Source of the DNA: Phytoseiulus persimilis
Lineage: Eukaryota; Arthropoda; Arachnida; Mesostigmata; Phytoseiidae
Direction of reading: 5' to 3'
Length of the DNA: 64,000 nucleotides
NCBI GenBank assembly: GCA_037576195.1
Contig: CM075102.1
Span: forward strand, 18,968,745-19,032,744
This document shows positions 36,156 to 51,100 of the stretch, piece after piece; the stretch's first letter is position 1, and every line of letters starts with the position of its first letter. The notes under the pieces were generated by a model that was not told the origin of the DNA, did not search any database, and saw only the letters and a program-made list of their open reading frames with translations. Both the position numbers and the translations under genes were made by a program.

Positions 36156-39108
36156 CGCTTGTTCTTGACAATGCCCGACCTGTCGATGTAGGACCCGAAT
36201 CCTGCACTCGGAACGGATCATACCGTAATCGTAGTCTCTTGTGAGACCCGATCCGCCGCGTTCTGCGAACGGGTTTACGAGTAATACAGATAAGGCGTTG
36301 CACGACGGATGATATTGGATTCGTTGCCCATGACCTCAGCGATCCAGCCTGGGATCTGGAGGCCCAACACGAGGAGCTCCTTGGCCTACATCGAATCATG
36401 GCGGCCAATGTTTCGTGGGAGGGGGAAGACAGAAAACAGATCTCGGGAGAAAGATGCCTGGTGCTTGAGTATCGCTAGCGTTTCCGCATTTCCTCAGTCC
36501 CTGTCTTCGTGGCTTGAGAGCCTGTCATTCTTCCGGGCTGGAGTCGGATCGAGGGAAGAGAGGACCTGATTCCGGCGGGAAACGCCAACGAAGCCGACTG
36601 AACTCTCATCCGCTCGGGCCACCGACCCATCAGTGACGGGAGTCGCTGCTGGCAGTCGAGTGCAGACGGAATTTTTCGAGCCGACTAAAAACACAACTCA
36701 GGAAGGAAATATGTAGACAGAGTCCGGGCCATATCATTGGGTCCTGCTCCAACGATTCCCTGGGGCTGGATCAAAGCAAGTTGATGCATTCCAGTGTCCT
36801 TCCTCGAGTCGTCTCTGACCAGGTGTCTCCCGAGATCGAACGCAGTTCGGGCTTCAAGTTGGAGCCGCGCGTTATTCCGATGCAGAACAGAGGAATCGGA
36901 TCAGCCTGAATGGCGCGAAACCTCAACGAGAGTTCTCCGTCTGATGTCAAACGCGCGCTTTCCCCAGAGAGCGGATCGGGGTAGGCGCACTCATCGGCCG
37001 ACTTGTCTTTGAGTCCTCCGCGGTCCATGGAGTGAGCTCCTTTGGATGACGTCTTTTTCCTCGTTGATCCGGTCGAACAACAAGTGAAGTATTTTTAGCA
37101 TCTCCACACGAACGTCCTGTAGATGTTGAACCCCGCCCAGGCATTTACACCTCCCTCGGCTTCGACAGTGCACAAAAAACTGTCACGGAATGCGTGGTAA
37201 AGGTGTCCGAACCAACAGGCTGGACCAAAGGTCGAGAAGCGCGGTTGTTTGCTTTTCCTTCCAACCGTTCTATTCCTAATGTAATATAGTTCGTGACCCT
37301 CGTCGTTCCATGAAGCCTCACTTATCCAGAGAGCGCGACTCGATTCGAACCTTGGCTTTCCCCTCGTCAGGAGCATGGATCGAAGGATGAAATCTTCATG
37401 ATGACGGTTTCCCTGAACTCCTGAGATTGTAACTAACAACGTGGCCCGCATTCGCGCAGGAGCATTCAATCCTTCATCAGATTCTTTGAACGAGCCCGAG
37501 CGCTTCCCTGGCTCGTCGTCGTCGGGGCTCCACCGTTTCTCTATTTTCCATCTCCGTATTTCGCGTTCATCACGGCTTTCGGTCAACTATTCGTTATGAG
37601 TCAGACAAGGATCGCGCTTCGCCAGGTGAGCAACGACGATGCGCTCTTCGTTGCCGAAGTGGTTGCGCGCCCACATTATTCTCGAGAGGAGAACTGCCTG
37701 CTCAAGTCCTGTTACATTTTCATTTCTGCATAGCGATGAGAAAACTTCGAGCGAGAAATTCGATAGAGTTCCTAAAGGACTGGCGAGAAGATGGATGATG
37801 TGTGGTGGACACTCCAGATCGATAGATAGCCGTGCTAGGCACAGTGCACAGGTCCTCTCGTTCGAAGATTCAAACACTAGCTATTATTGCCGCACAAGGC
37901 GTGGTAACGACGGACGGAGTGCTGACCAGAGCCGGAAACCCGTACTTTTGAGCATTATTCATCCATCAGCACTCAGATGATTGACAGGGAGAATCTTCGA
38001 ACGTTCGAAGACTACGTCCGTTTCCGATCTCCGATTCTCGCGAAGAGCCTTTTTCTCAGGAGACTTAACTTTTATTTCCAAAATATAATCACTCGAGAAA
38101 ACCGTGATTGTACAGAACACGGTCATCACTCCACAATGACTCTGGGAACTTCACCTTAGCACGAAATACTTAGGGTTATACAATTAATTGAAGTTGTGAG
38201 AAGGAAAGTCGCAATACCTATTCGTCTATTCTAAGAGTTACGACGGAACCTAGCCGCTTTTGAAGGGAGTTCGGACTGCCTGTAGTGAGGTTTCCTCAAA
38301 GACTGAGGAATGCTATATAATGATCATCGATTGTAGAATTGGCTGTCGTCTTCGTCGGGCTCGGAACAGTTGGGTCAAGCCATCGATCTAGACCCGAGGG
38401 CGGACCCCTGATCGCTGACCATCTTGGAAATGTTGCCGAACGGGCGCCAGGTGCTTCCGACGTTCGACGGACAGCGCAACGCTTTTCTGAGTATAACTGA
38501 TTTTCCCACGCTTCCATCACCGCGTGAAAAAACAACTCATCAAACTCCTCTCGGTTCGTCCCACAGATCTGCACAAAACTTCTCCTGTATCGCTCGCGCG
38601 TTCATGGATTCAATGGATAATCCACGGAAATAGGGAGGTTTTACAAAGAACAAAGACCAAGCTGCTCCAGGGGCGGGGATGACCACAGAGCTCACGGTAC
38701 AGGGAGGAGCTCGGAGGATTTGAGGGGAAAAGGTCGAGGTATCGGATTCGGAGAATCGGATTAATTCTAGGAGGAGGGGGGGGGGGATAGAGGACTTGGC
38801 AATAGAGTCGAACGCCAGAGCGAGAGCAGGAGTGAGTGCGACACTTCTCCGGGGGAAAGGGGAGGGCTGATCGCAGTGAGCTGTCGTCAACGTTAGATAC
38901 GAGAAGATTCGGTGAAAACATGGATCGCAAGTCGTCGATGGATGGATGGATCAGACTCTGGAATTGAACGTGATCCCGTTGCGATACAGCGCGGGGAGGG
39001 TTCCAGGGGAGAGGGGAGAGGGTTCGAGCGCGATTTCGCGGAGAAGATGCGGAGTAGCACGGACTCATGAAACTCATGTTTGGACATGTGTAGGAGTGGT
39101 GCGGCAGT

Positions 39109-42100
39109 TTACTTGCTGGAGCCCTGCTCTGTGAGATTGGTAAGAGAACGCGACACCTCGAACAGCGAGGGATCCGTGTAGATGGGCTCCGTCATATCAT
39201 CCAGGACCCTGGCCGCGTTAGGGTGAACTCGATGCTTTGGTGGAGCAGTTGTCAAATGATACTGTTTGCTGCTCTGGCCATCTTCGCCTCCCACGAAAAA
39301 AGGAGACGACACGCCGGTGACTCCTGAGAGTTTGGCTTGCATTCGCACCCGCTTCACAATGAGGGCAGCTCCGAAGATGACGCCCACGAGGGTGAAGACG
39401 AGGGCGAGCAACAACGTCATGATGGCATAGTAGCCGGCTTGGGCGACGCATATCGTTGCCCTCTTTTGCATCGCAGCTGGAACATTCAGGAAGGCTGTTG
39501 AGAATCGACTTCTTCGAGGGCTCGGAACATTTCCGGGAACAATCCGTGCCCTGACTCACCGGCGACTGGAGCTTGCTTCTGAACGTTTTTCTTCGGGATG
39601 TCGGACCGGGAGAGGTAGACAGTCAAAAGCTCGTGGACCTCTTGGGCCTCCGTCGGAGGGGGCGTCATCTCATCTTGGCTGGGGGCGTCGGTGGTCGTCA
39701 AGTTCATCGGTTCGGTCTGTGTCAAGGGTGCGGCTTCGGGATGGGTAGCGTTGACATCTGTCGCTGAAGAGATTTGGACATTCAGTCAGTGAGTTTCTTT
39801 TGCCTGTTTCATCGTTCCATTCGCGTCGGAAAGTGCTTTCCTGTGCGCATGCTCCCACAAATCCCCAACGAAGCCGAGCACTCCGAGCGAGTACCTTCAA
39901 TGGTTTCGTTGACGTCGCGTCGTCTTCTTCTGCCCCACGAGGGGAATGTTCCGGGGCGGCCCCGGTTCGTGCAAATCACTGGTTCACAAGGGCCGCGGCA
40001 AGTCCTGACAGTGGCCTGGAACACGAGAAGGTTCGAGTCTGGGAGCTTGAACGCTTGGAACTCTGCTTCCAGCGCGCCATCAGGAGTTTTGTGCAGTTCG
40101 GGGAAGACGCTCAGGTCCACGGGACAGCTGAAAGGTGTCGATCGTAGATAGTTTAACAATCGAATCTGGATCATGATCCTCCTGGTTTCGGATTCGGTCG
40201 ACATAGAGCGGAATCGGTCTGAAGGAGCTCACCCTCTCGAATCGATCAGGAGGAACGGCCTCCCCGAATAAGGATCCTTGGCTATCACGTCGGTGGCAAA
40301 GAAATCATTGTAGAAATCGAATTGATCTGTAACGGGGAAGTCGGTTAGGGAGCCTGTTTTCGATTCGCCCACAGTCTCCCCTATATTTGGGAGCTCAGAT
40401 TCCAGCACGATGACTTTCAATAGCGTCCGCTTTGACTGTAGAAGGCATCGCGGTCTGCTTCTTCCCATCCGTGTTCCGTCTCTTTCTGACGTGAGCTGCT
40501 CCCTCTTCGCGTCGAAACAGCCGAACATAAAAGCGTCAACTACCGGATCCTCTCGAGAAGGCCCTGCCAACCGAGAGGAGCCGACGTCGACGGGATCGAC
40601 AGATGGAGAGGAAGCCAGAGCGCAGATCGGGGGAAAAAAGGAACGAGAGCAATCGTATTTGCATCAGCCGTCAGACGCGTCACCGCCCACTTGTCCCCGA
40701 GGAAAACCAATGGCTTCCAGAGAAATCACTGCCACCATTAGGCGAGCAGCGATGGAAACTGCGTAGCTCCAGAGGAGGACAGGGGGGAGGAGAGGAAGCT
40801 GGAAAAGGATCAGGGCGACGTTCTCGGCCCGCTGCTCAAACTCACATTTGTCTCTTGCTTCTAGACGGAATGTAAGGAAATCGCCAACAGCAATTGTAGT
40901 AGTGGGGGCACCTCTATACAGTATTCTCAGCTGTACGTTTGACGTCAGGATGTTCTGAGTTTTCAAGTGCTCGATCTGCGTGGGGTACCTTCTGAAAGAT
41001 TTCGAAGAAGGACTATGAGACGAGAGTAAGTCTGTTCTTGCGGATCTAATTCGGCGGTACGGAACGTTCTTTATGTGGTACGCAGAAGCCGTGCCCCATG
41101 CTTTGCAGAAGCTGCTGGTGAGCCGAAGCCCGCCACCCATGATCGTGCAAGCCCTCGTTCTCCACTCGAACGCACCCTCCACTCCGATCCCATTCCCAGC
41201 CAACGCCGCCTCCACCATAACCTGGAAGTGTCGTAAAGAACGTCCGCCGATACCTCTCCGTCCCTAACAGACTCACCCCTCGATCCGTGTGTCCAGGTAG
41301 TTCGATGTGACAACAGCCTCTTTGAAACCGGATAGGAGACATGTGAGATTGTATTTCTTGTCGCGGGCAGTCTGCACGTAATCGTTGAATTGGACTACGA
41401 CGATGTTGGTCATCACGTCTCCGTATTGCTGTGTTCCGCAACGGGGGAACCCGTTTGCGCGGGAAATGCGCAACACATTCACACTGCCACCGTTGCCATC
41501 GTAGAAGCAGGATTCATAGAAGCCATACGTGTAAATTCGACCGTAGAAGCCGTCGACCGTTCTCAGAGTGAACTCCATGCCGTCGGGAGTGCAGGACTGG
41601 CTCACTGTGGAGTTGTTGACAGCGGTCAGAATCTGGCTGTTCCTAGCGCTCGAACCCCGCGTTCGGAGCACACCCCAGACGAGGCGGAGTTAGGAAGCAT
41701 AAAATCAAGGAAGCCCAGGGTTTCCGGACGCTCACCGTCCAAACAGTCGCCGCCGCCACCACCGCCAGCAGAGAGGTCATCCCGCTCGAAGTAGTCGTAA
41801 CTCGGAGTCTGGTCGAAATGTGAAGGATTTGAGAGCTGAAGCTGCCGGGAGTCGAAATCGGACAGTTCGCAGTTTTCAGGTGATCCGTAACTTGTCGAGA
41901 GCTGCGATCGGAGCGTTGCTGGTGGCGAAGACCCCGAGCTTGTCGTAGCTCCGGGAGCACTCAGAGCGCCGACACTGGAAAGAACGAAAATGAAGTTCAC
42001 GCTCGCCACTCGGACCGTGAAGCCCTGACGGCGTCGAACAGATGGTAGAAAGTCTACGGCGAGTTGAGCAGAGCCACGCGACTCGCTATCAGGGAACTCA

Positions 42101-45100
42101 GCTCAAGTGCGGCGTCAAGAATATGACAGTCCGCGAGGCAGCGAGCCGTTTTATGGTTCCTGAATGAATCACATAATCAGCGAGAATGTCAAAAACTCGT
42201 ACCGGAAGTTGAAGGATCTGCATTGTATGTCTCTGGCCTCCACGCAGGCGGCTTCGCAATCTTCGACGCGCTCGACGCGAAGAGCCCTCCGGATGTAGAA
42301 ACTCCTCAGACGGGAGCCGTAACCCACGCGGAGAAAAGCGGCCGTTGAAGGACGACAACGTTCTCCGTACCCGGGCGGAATGGGACCCAGAGGACCTGGA
42401 ACATGGGCAGTTTCGTGGCGGTCTCTGTTTGCAAGAGCTTGAGTTCCAATGCGCGCATCCCCCGATCTCTGACGAACCGAGTGTCAAATCCTCGCCAACT
42501 GGGTCTCTTGAAATGTTCGTTTCGGACGAGCAACACGAGAGCAGTTGGAGCCGCGTATAACACGGAGCCCGGTTGCAAGCTCTGCCGCCAGGGAAGACAG
42601 GACAGATCGACCGTGTGGAGAGATGATTCTCGCAATCAACGGAAACGCACCCCGCACATTATGCGGGAGCACTTTGGACAACACGAGGTCACTCGAGGGC
42701 ACGGATCGCCCGACGGGTTTCGTTCGGGTCACGGTCATATCCGATGCTCCCCATCAGTTCAGACAGAGTCGCTGTGTCTCGAGAACTGATCTCCAGAATC
42801 GGGTTCGAATCGATCAGGTATCAAGTGTCCAGACTCGTGGCAGACATCAGCCATTTTCTGTTACAGTCGGGCATTGGAGCGTCCACTACCATCTCGCGCG
42901 TGTCTCGGCACCCTGAGATCATCGGATTATGCGGGAAAGAAAATCAAGGTCTGATAGAGCGGATCTCTATTACGGCGCGCAAATTGCTGGTCGGTAGGTT
43001 GAAGCATGGGAGCATTTGCAGTAGCTTGTCGAGCACGGCGCTCATTGGCAAGCCTATTAATTAGTCAAGTCCTCGCAAAAAAAAAAAACAAGATAACGAC
43101 TTGCGTCGGGTATTGCTGTAAAGCAAGCCCGTCGGATGTTGCACGCACGGCCGCTAACGACGGAATTACGAGTTGCTGGCGTTGCTGGTGTAGTCATCGA
43201 AGTTCCAGCACATACGCTGGTCTAGACGACGGGGTTTGGCTCCACGCACTCGTCCTCCGGCTCGATGTATAACACAACTTGACGAATTCGCTGATTTGCC
43301 CGGACTCACCTGAGGGTGGGAACGGCTGGTGGGGTGCGTATGGCGTATTGTACGGCGATGTCCAGCCGGGGCTGCTTCCTCCTCCGACGTAGCTTCCGCT
43401 GCCTCCATAACCGGTTGACGCAGGCACGGGTAAGCTACTCGCTGGGGAAGCAGTTCGACCGTGGATTCTGTTGGGAGCGAATCGTTCATCAATCCTCCTT
43501 AGCTGCGCACGTAATCCCATTTAATTATCCGAGATTTTCTGACTAGAAATTCTGTCACCGAATCGCGGACACCAACCCGAATCTCGTGCCGTACGGGTCG
43601 CTCCAACCGCCTCCCCATGGAGGATAGCTGAAAGAACGGTAGCCCGGGTTCCAGCGGTCGTACCCGGAACCTCCGTAGCCGCCGCCGCCGCCTCCTCCTC
43701 CTCCATAACCGCCGCCTCCTCCGTAACCGCCGCCGCCACTGCCGCCGCTCCCGCCGCCGCCCCCGTATCCACCGTAACCGCCGTACGGTGGGTGTGTGGG
43801 ACTCCAACCAGAGCCGAAACCGTCCCTTCGTTGTGGGTAGGGACCATCAACGAAGTTGTGGGACACCGGCGGTCCTGGAGGATAGGGGGGAGGGTAGGGA
43901 GGGAGGGTATTGGCGTAAGGAGGGCTCCATGTATGGAACTGATGCGATGATCCATGCGCACTGCTGTGGCTACGATCTGTAAACCCAGCTGAACACAGTT
44001 GATTTTTTAGACTTGCGTCAGGTTAGAGCATGCAGGCGTGCGAACGTGCATGGAGCAAGCGAAAAAGCTTCGGTCGGCCGGAAGTTCGTTGTTGCTCCTC
44101 ATATTAGGTTCCACCGCACTCTCCGACCGACCTCGCTACAAGCTCCCTTAAAACGGTTTTCGGAACCCGGCCTCAACCTACCCCTTTCGTTCCCGCTGCA
44201 GAGCACCCGGTACAGGTCACCGGTACTGTCCTTGAGAGGTTTGCTGGCACCTTCTTTGCCTTTGGTGTAGTCGAGAGGATCCTCGTCGTACAACGTGCAC
44301 AGCCGAACCTTGTCCTGGTAGAGGAACGAGCTGGAAGTACAAGGAGGCTTCAATCGCGAGGTCCCTCAGAACAGTTATTTAACCGACGTCGCCAGCCGAC
44401 GAGCGGGCGAGTGAGCAACCCACTAAGCGAGTGTTCACCGAGTTGGGTCACTTGAGTTGATGGCTTTTCACACGGAACGGCACGAAACGTTGTCTCCCAT
44501 CCAAAAAAAAAACGGGAAGTCAGCTAGCTCGCTGGCCGGTCAGCCAGCAAACGGAGCGCCCGGAAAAGAGAGGAGACTGTTACTCACCGACAGAAGTAGC
44601 CTCGCTCGCTAAGACTCTGTGTGCAGTATTTCGAGCACTCGCTCAGATCGCGGACGGGAACGACTTCTCTCTCGAAAGCGCCGTCCAACTCCTTCCTGCT
44701 TTCCAGGATCAGGGCTGTGGTTGTGCACATCTGGGAGGCTGGAAAAATAGTTCGCTGAGCTTTCGATCTCGACGCGATTACTCCGGGAGGATGAATCCAC
44801 GCTGAACGCAAAGCATCCCAGGATCAGAGGCTCCGGAACGGACCAATCAGCGAGGACCTGATTTTGATGGACGGAAATAGGACGCCCAACCGAGATCTGA
44901 GAGGCCAGGCAGAGGACTCCCTCATAGGAAGACAGATGAATACCCAGGAATCACATTGTACAATAACAAGGAAAATGTGGAATGAGGAAGCAGTCAAGAT
45001 GCTGCGGCAACTACACGCGAAACCGGTGTGAAAATTCAGCAGGTTCGAAAGCACGAAACCATACACTTAGAGACAAACTGCGTCCCTGCGATAATAATCT

Positions 45101-48100
45101 ATTGCGTCTTGGTCACGGTGACGGAAACAGCAACAAGGAGGGAATTAGAATCAGCACAGAGGAAAGCAGGCAAGTGGGCTTTGGAACTATTGACTTTCAA
45201 CGTCCCGAATGAAGTCGTAGATGGAGAGCAAGTGGAGCCAGAAGCAACATCTGACATCCGCTCACGCTGACGATATGAATGATAGAGGGGGCCCGAAACG
45301 ATTCTCGATAAGACGAGAACCAACAACCTGAGAAGCACGAATGCTCGCGCTCCGAAAATTCTCAGGGTGCGATGTCATCCTGTCACTCCGCGGAAAGGAA
45401 ACGGCGATGCCGAACGCGGGGGGTATGAGCGGGTGGTGGACGGGAAAAATACATCGGCGCCAGACAGCGAGGTAAAATATGTAATGGAAACGTAATGGTT
45501 CGAAGAGAACAGGAGCGCAATCGTAAATCGGTCGACTCGATGACACGGAGTGAAGGATTGTGGAACACGCGAAATGGACTCTCGAGAAATGGCGATTTGA
45601 TGCCTAAAGGAGGGTCACCATCTGTGCCTGCGCCCGAGAATCCACTCTGTCAATACACAGAGGTGTTTACGTAACGGAGCAGGAGATGAATCAACCATAT
45701 AAGCCAGAGTATTATGAACTCGCTGTTCTTGAGAGTCTTTCTCGATTGCTCCGTGAGGCACACGCCGAATCTGCAGGCGAGCCTCGTCGGCGATTCCATC
45801 ATCGCTTGGTCTTCACCAGTTCGCTTATACCATAATCGATTCAGGAGCAATTGTCCGCCCCTCCGTCAGGGAAATTTCAAACTGATTCGAAGTCAGACGA
45901 TCTGAAATAATTAGTGCGGGGTCTTGCTCTCGGAGGACGTGCGTTTCTGCTCCTTTAGAGCAGGTCTTCGATGACTCATTCTCGCTATGAGCTCGCAACC
46001 TCGCGTCCCAGCACGCATTCTTTCAGAAGTTCGATTGCTGGAAGATGGAAAATGCAGGAATCCCCACATAGAATCGAAATCCGATGTCGACACCGCGAAC
46101 GCCGAGCTCAGTCGGCGGCCAGCAACTGATACCACCGGCTCCCCCACCCAAGCTACCCTCTTGCCGCATCCATAGAAAGGGAATATCCTGAGCCCCATAT
46201 TAAAACGCCGCTCCATGCGGCTCAAGACCCAGGAACAATTTGGGGAACTAAGAAGAAAAACTTCCCGGTCGACGCTCAGTCATCGTGAAGATGGTCCGCT
46301 CGCAATTAGCTCCCAATATTGGAGAGTGAGAACGAAGTCGGAGGAGCTTTATCGAAAAGTCGTTAAGGGTAGCACCAAGAAAGCGCCAGATATTCTGAGA
46401 TGCAGAGAACTGAGAAAACTAAGGCGCTGGTGCCGAACAGGAGAGGTCGGACAGAACCAGCCGGTGAGCAAGAACGGATCAGGCACTCCCAGACATGGCG
46501 CTCGTTTGCATATTCTCGAATCGTACCCCAGCCGAGGCTTCCACTCACTTGGAAGACAGAGGTTCTCGAGATAATCGCTGTTTTGATCCGGCCGGAAATC
46601 TCGAGGGTTCATGTACTTCGTATCCGAGCTGAGACGACAGCGGTGCGTCTGCCGATCGTAGGAGGCGGAGCGGCAAGAGAACGCGAATTCGTTCAAGCAC
46701 TTGTCTTCGCAGTCTGTTCGATTCGTCGCGATCACCTCCTTGTCACCCGGGCTTTCCAGTCGGTAGCCCGGCGTCCGATCAAATACATACAGCCTTCCCG
46801 GACACTCCGACTGCAGTTTTCCGGCTGAAATTCCAGTTCGGAGGTTAGCTGGGCTCTCACCTGATCCGTCGGGAGGACAACACATTTTCGGATGGTTTTT
46901 GAACGAAGTGTGCTGCGCATGGAGATGAGGACTCCGGTCCCGAAATACCCGGATTGCGACTGATTCTACTCACATGTGAGGCAAACTTCGTTGAAGTGCC
47001 ACGCGTTGTTCTGTTCGATGAGGGCCTCGACCCCATCCGGCTGAGATTGGTCGAAGTAGAGATAACACGCCGAGTGATCGAAGGTCGGAGGGCTCGAGCC
47101 GGTTGCTGAGGTGAGTCGTCCCGGCATGAAGTCCAACGAGAGACATTGAGTCACAACAGACGTGCGATCCTCCTGGCATTTTCGAATACACTCCTCGAGG
47201 ACTTTGATGGGCTGTCCGGAGCGCGTCAACTGCGTGGAGGATGGAATCGATCAGCTCGGAAGTTTTGGACATTCGCCTACTTCTGTGACGAAGCCGCGTT
47301 CATGAATACCGATGCCCTCGTCGTGTGTGGGATATTTTCGACGAAAGTCTCCCGCCGCCCGGAGATCGGTCGGCCGTTGAGCAAGAGCCGGGGACAACAT
47401 CCCAACTCTGGAGGGTGGGGAGCGAGGTCGACTCATAAACGCAATCCGCCAAGGACCATAAGCTGTTACGTATGAGGTACGATTAAAACAGGAGGACCTC
47501 GGCCGAGATGACGTCGTTACCGAGGCGAACTACACGACGAAAGGAACGAAGATAACGTACAAACGACGGGCACGGTGGCGGACCGCGCGGAGTTATCACA
47601 TTAGTATTCTGAATAGAGTTCTTCGCTTCCATTCTTTGCTCATGGTCATCCAGAACCGGCGGCCGGCGAAGTGCACCCTGTTGGACTGAATCTCTGAGCC
47701 CCAAGGATCCGCGGACCGTGGCCCGAGATTCCGTTGCGTGATCGTTCGCGATGGGTTTCGCCATCGTCTCAGCTTCCCAGTTCCATGCGTCCAGGGAATC
47801 CGAACATCCAAGCTACTCTCGGATCTATTTTCGCTGGCACCAGTCGATCCCGGGCTCCATGAACTTTCCTGAGCTCACATCGGATTTCACGGGACTCTAA
47901 ATCTCGACCTCCCTGTTCAGGCTGGGGCTCGCCTGATTCTGATTTCATGCTCCGCCAACGGAGTTCCTGGGATTCTCCCAGACGGTTCTTCTTGCATCAC
48001 ATCGTATCTGTGCTTGACATCCAATCCGGAGCTCCATGGAGAGATATACGGAGTCGATCGCGCAATTGAGATTGACGCTATCTCGCGAGGGAGGCCGAAG

Positions 48101-51100
48101 CGGAAGCGGTGGGTTCGAAATCTCATCTACGACCCCGTATTTTTCGGGCTTGCGCCGGACGCACGACTGGCGCCCAGCGAGGCCGAAAGTCCATCATCGA
48201 CCGCTCTGGTTGCCCGTACGCGAACCTTGGAATGAGACCACGAGTGAAAACATGGCTCGGAGAATAGAAGGTTCGACAAGAGTTGGTGCGCGTCGGGATG
48301 TCGATCATCCCTTCGACTCTGAGCTGAAGGGTGAAATATTTCGGATCCTGGCGATGGCAGTTTCTCGCTTCAATAACCCGGCGCGGGGCATCTGTAGTTC
48401 CGCATATCACAAGATACTTGAAGGCGCTACATGCTCTATGGGAGCAAGTCGGCGGGACTCTCTTTAGAATGATTCGGGCGGGGAGGCGGTCCAGAGTTTC
48501 TCTTTGGCTCATTCAGGAGGAAAAGCAGCTGAGCAGGATGGCGACTCCGAAAAGTTGGAGGCTTCCAGCATTTGATGGAATCGACAGGGCTTCGGAGCCG
48601 ATCCGCAGTCAGATTCTGTGCCCGAAAAGTGGGAACCAATGCCGTGGAATCGAGTGGTGCGGAGAGGGCTGATTCAGAGGATTGGTCTCAAGGAGGGGAG
48701 CCCGAAGCGCAATGACTTGCGGTACAGAACGCCGAGTTCGTATGTGAGCACGGAAGCGATCGAGAGATCAAACTGTATCGAACGAATGAAAGCGGGGCGT
48801 ACTTCCGAAATGAAGCGTGTGAAGAGCGGGGCGCGAAGTGCTCGCTTCCGGTCGGACGCTGGATCGATCGGCCATGATGTGAGTTCGCAACGGCCTAAAT
48901 CCAACTAGGCCACTGGGGACGGAACTGCTTCACGGGAGCTCGGACCCAGAGCTCTGCCTTAGGATGAACCGTATACTTACGATTTCACTTCTCTGGCTGT
49001 TGCTGAAACCAACTCGCAGTTTCGTATCGGCGATCCTCTCGTAGACGAGCTTCCCATGTCCGTTGTTGCACGTTTGCGCTGGAAAGCGATAAAATATGCG
49101 TCGGTCGTAAGTTCATTTATCATTGAAAACCCCACGGATCTTTCGTCTGGCGACGACGGTCGGGGTTATATCCAGTGGGCACCCGGACTCTCGTTCCCAC
49201 GCTGAGCCGAATTCAGAATTTTCACACTCCCTCGAGAATTCTCGCCGTCGTCGCCGTTTGTGAAGCACGATGGGCGGATTCCCCAGTGGCGTCTCCACCG
49301 CGTTCGACGACGTGAGAGTGACAGAACTCATAAACTCTCTATTCCCGTTGCCGTTTCGTTATCGACAGTGTTCTCAGCCTTCTTATTCTTGTCCCCGGAT
49401 TGTTTCGCGACAGTTGTTCCCGTTCTCCGGTTCGTCTTCGTCTGTCATCGACGCAGCGCAAACTCCCGACACTTCGGGCTGTTCTACCGAGAGGCGGCGG
49501 TGGCGTTGTTGATGTTGTTAGGAAAAGAAAAAAAACGTTTGAGACATGGCTTCTCTGATAACGGAACGGCTCGTTGCATCGCGCGTCGTCGAAGATACGA
49601 GTCGTACGCCTCGCTTCACTTCCTTGCGAAATGCGTTCGATAAGATTGCATGGGCGCGAGCGCAAACATTGCAGACTGTCGTACGGGAGTTCGTTATCAG
49701 GCAGTCAGACATTTCATACATTATGCAAGAAGGCCACCGTAACGACAACCGATGTTCGGAATCCCGAGCGCTTCGCTCGACCGCCGTCCAGCGGAGTCAG
49801 GGCTCCCCGCTCGGATGTCGAGCTCGGGAGCCGCTCCCTCAACTCCGGGGTCGCCACACGCGAGCTGCGACCGAACGACCGACCGGGTGGGCTGCGGACG
49901 ACGCGACTCGTGTTCCGCGGAGCTCGATTGCTCAGATGCCGTTGCCTCACCCGCGGTTTCGTGCCCGGCTCGGACGTCGCGCAATATGCAATCTAAGAGG
50001 GACAACAAGCACTTCGCGCAGCTTGAAGGCCAGGGGATCGATAACAATACTCTTCGTGCTACGCTGAGATTCGTATGCAGTGAACGGAGTGCGAGCAGCG
50101 GTCGGAACGGCCCCGTGAGATATTTTTGCCTCCGGTTGTTTCTGGCCTATAATCCGAGCACCCGAGACAGTTGCTGCAATCAATATCGATTTCAGTTCGT
50201 GTTTTTCCGTCTCGATCCCGGTCGGGTTTTTCCCTTCGGGTGAACGCTCGCCGGCCGAGCATCGGATGCCTCGTTTCGGCCGCTTGGGATTTTCAGCAAC
50301 GACGCACGACTTGGGTTCGTAATCTCCCGGATTACATCCCGTTCTGTGAGCATCCAATGGTCTCGACAGCTTTCTCCGGATGATTCCATTTGCTGGGGAT
50401 TGTGAATCGTGCGCGGAGGCAATTCGACGAAACGTTTTCTCGGAATATTTCATCCTCAGAAGCAATCGCAGCCGCCGAGGGCAACACTTCGGAAATTCGT
50501 GCCGAGTGCTCGGGAACAACGGAGTCAGACGAATACTTGACACCGAATGCCGGCGGGTCTTTCCGGCCGGCGGGATGTCGAGGGCGGGAAAACACGATCT
50601 CCACGGCTTAGCCCGAGGAAGAGTTCGGAGCAGTTCGCTGGTTTTGCGCAACGAGGACTCCCACTGTTTCAATAGATCCGAGCGACCTTGTTGCTGCGAC
50701 CGCGAATGAAAGGGCCCGCCGAGGGGCTGCCCCATTCTGCGCGTAATTTCATTTGCAGCTTAATGCCAAGCCGCGAAATCGCTTGGCAGGCGACAGAGCG
50801 AGCTGGCAAACAAGCGTTCCCCGTTTTCCACGTCGAGAGCGGCCTCCAAACGCAAGGTTCTGTCAGGTATTCAACATTTTGATACCTTTTCCATGGCTTC
50901 AACAAGCATCGCTGGAACGCTCTGCTTCACGTCCGTCTTTCAATTCTGCCTCTTCTGGTGGGGGCTTCGCGATGGTTGGGCGCGCCCACCTCGCTTCCGA
51001 GCGCAGCCGCGCGGCCGCTCATTTCCACCGCGACCATCGCCAATGACAAAGTCCCCGACGCCGCTTGCCCAAGCTGTCATTCCTTCATCAGCGTAATGGC

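Larger units (their letters stand above)
33520..39108. other. Intergenic region without a supported gene
   Basis: This runs from upstream of GALT to downstream of the PAN-ZP gene. Several frames exceed 100 codons (177 codons on minus at 33957-34490), but composition and lack of splice partners speak against coding. It contains a GC-rich motif repeated near 34.57 and 34.70 kb and an AG microsatellite at 36.13 kb. Confidence 0.4.

Noticed and set aside
41050-41262. Possible extra exon inside the ZP domain (acceptor CACTTCCAG on minus)
   Set aside because: The exons on either side (41277 and 40991) already join in phase into a continuous ZP domain. Including this stretch in the required phase gives an Arg/Trp-rich segment with no convincing donor.
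49947-50735. 262-codon minus-strand open frame
   Set aside because: It lies in the GC-rich first intron of the PAN-ZP gene, is Arg/Ser/Pro-rich as expected for chance frames in such DNA, and shows no domain or splice partner. Frames on the other strand are open over the same interval.
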